Assembly (NCBI RefSeq): GCF_000150955.2
Contig: NC_011689.1
Span: 372,001-436,000 of the forward strand
Direction: 5' to 3'
Length of the DNA stretch: 64,000 nt
DNA from: Phaeodactylum tricornutum CCAP 1055/1
Lineage: Eukaryota; Bacillariophyta; Bacillariophyceae; Surirellales; Neidiaceae
The notes beneath the pieces are model-generated. The model was not told the DNA's origin. It did not search any database and saw only the letters and a program-made list of their open reading frames with translations. Made by a program: the position numbers and the translations under genes. Shown here one piece after another: positions 63,023 to 64,000 of this stretch. How positions within the stretch are numbered: position 1 is the first letter of the stretch; each line of letters begins with the position of its first letter.

Positions 63023-63796
63023 CCGTACGTCACCCAAGAGTATAGCTTGCGAGTCTCGTGTAGGACTTGGTGAAATTGTATCGTAGGTTGATTTGTCGTC
63101 GATTTCCGCTCTGGGTATATTGCGTTGCGCCGTGGATTGGGGGTATGAAGTAGCTCGACTCGACCAGGAAAGATGGATTATGCTACCCACTATTGGAAGT
63201 GACCGAGCAAACTAGGTAGGTAGTAGGGAGGAGGCAGGCATTCCGTGAATGGAACTGTCCATGGAACCAAGGCACGTTCGTGACCTAGATATTTTACGAC
63301 TCCCATCAACGGCTTTTGGCGCCCCGACCGAGTCGGTGCCGTGTCGCGATTCCAGCGACTCCCACGTACTCAACGGATTCCGATCGCCGAGGGAACGGTT
63401 TGGCGCAAACCGTTGCGTTCCATTGCCTCCCTCGGGTCGAATTCTGTATTGTAGGTAGTACCTACCTATTCACTCCTCTGTTGGTCCCATTCACAGTCAA
63501 TTCCTTAGAATACCGTAATAACCAATCGTTGACCCAGTCAAGTTCAAACATAGACAAACCGAAGCGTTGGAAGAGCACAGGAGTGTTCGATTCGGGACAA
63601 GGTGAGTCGAAAGGGAGCAACACTGGGCGAGAAATTGCCACCGAACAACGCCGGACTCGATAGCGTTAACTTTGTTTCGTTCCTGACGAAACCGAGAGAG
63701 AGAGAGAGCAACGATTGTAAACTTTGATCAGAAGGTACTTTAAGTCTATCACGTTGTTTGAATCTAACGTGAATTCATGTTGCAATTCCTGACAGA
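63023..63796. other. Intergenic upstream of the right-edge gene
   Basis: About 770 bases. It contains an inverted repeat GTAGGTA-G-TACCTAC at about 63451-63465 and a (GA)7 microsatellite at about 63694-63708, about 90 bases before the next ATG. GA tracts in leaders can be promoter-proximal elements. Nothing coding. Confidence 0.45.
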
Positions 63797-64000
63797 ATGG
63801 CGGGTACACCACGGGGGCGTCGTCCGAAAGATCCGGCGGGGATTCACGCTTCCTCCTGGTCAACCCAGACGTACGACGAGGAAAACCCGCCGCGGATTCC
63901 TCCGGTAGAAACGACTGCCACGTCGTACTTGGACATTTCCCTGCCTGCCTCATCCGATTCCTTTCCGGAACGCGGTGACGAAGACAGCGTCCGGTCCCAG
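63797..64000 (+). CDS. N-terminal part of a gene cut by the window edge
   Basis: An open frame from the ATG at 63797 runs off the right end without a stop (68 codons). It begins MAGTPRGRRPKDPAGIHASS and is hydrophilic, Pro/Ser/Asp-rich, with no signal peptide. The minus-strand frame across the same bases shows nothing better. Too short to assign a family; a disordered N-terminus of a larger protein is likely. Confidence 0.5.
   Translation, partial: MAGTPRGRRPKDPAGIHASSWSTQTYDEENPPRIPPVETTATSYLDISLPASSDSFPERGDEDSVRSQ

Noticed and set aside
63694-63708. (GA)7 tract considered as a mobile-element tail
   Set aside because: No flanking duplication or element sequence; a simple microsatellite in a leader is enough.

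Overview
The window is nuclear DNA of a diatom, most likely the pennate Phaeodactylum tricornutum or a close relative. The evidence is a compact eukaryotic layout (about 33 genes in 64 kb on both strands), short GT-AG introns of roughly 40-140 bases, signal peptides ending in the stramenopile plastid-import motif (an A-x-A cut followed by Phe), a DUF6824 protein with the DVLCGRGG motif typical of diatoms, and a eukaryotic selenocysteine tRNA. I see no transposon, LTR element, viral fossil or CRISPR array.

Layout. 0-6.3 kb: a TRP/polycystin-like channel (-), a small two-helix membrane protein (+) and a SEC14-type lipid-transfer protein (-). 6.9-18 kb: mitochondrial TAM41 (-), a bacterial-type CoA-disulfide reductase/rhodanese fusion (+), TFIIF-alpha (+), an unknown protein (-), a NUDCD2-like co-chaperone (+), CSN8 (-) and a mitochondrial ATP-PEPCK (-). 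19-27.9 kb: a large PPR protein (-), WDR5 (+), a small plastid membrane protein (+) and a CCT-domain regulator (-). 29-34 kb: a translation-rich block with IMP3 (+), tRNA-Sec (-), ribosomal protein eL8 (-) and mitochondrial EF-Tu (+), followed by a Cu/Zn-SOD-like protein that has lost all copper ligands (-). 34.8-42.3 kb: one seven-exon gene (-) for a predicted 2,329-residue protein joining a large unknown region, an FAD-monooxygenase-like domain and a polytopic membrane tail. 43-52 kb: the DUF6824 protein (-), a SAM methyltransferase (+), an OTU-like protease (-), a hexose-6-phosphate mutarotase (-) and a tandem-duplicated fucosyltransferase-like protein (-). 53-64 kb: a plastid EamA transporter (-), three secreted or surface proteins, two of them Cys-rich, a plastid-targeted YjbQ (+), a PAP2 phosphatase (-), a plastid GST (+) and the start of a gene cut by the right edge (+).

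The genes do not form one pathway; neighbours are mostly unrelated housekeeping and lineage-specific genes. Functional threads are organelle biology (TAM41, PEPCK, EF-Tu and PPR for mitochondria or organelles; YjbQ, EamA, GST and the 181-residue membrane protein for the plastid) and lipid or membrane metabolism (SEC14, TAM41, PAP2). Exon structures were worked out by reading splice sites and checking phase; in the models given as firm, the joined frames agree. The most unusual items are the giant FAD/membrane fusion, the metal-ligand-less SOD, the selenocysteine tRNA, the secretory/plastid form of YjbQ and the tandem glycosyltransferase.
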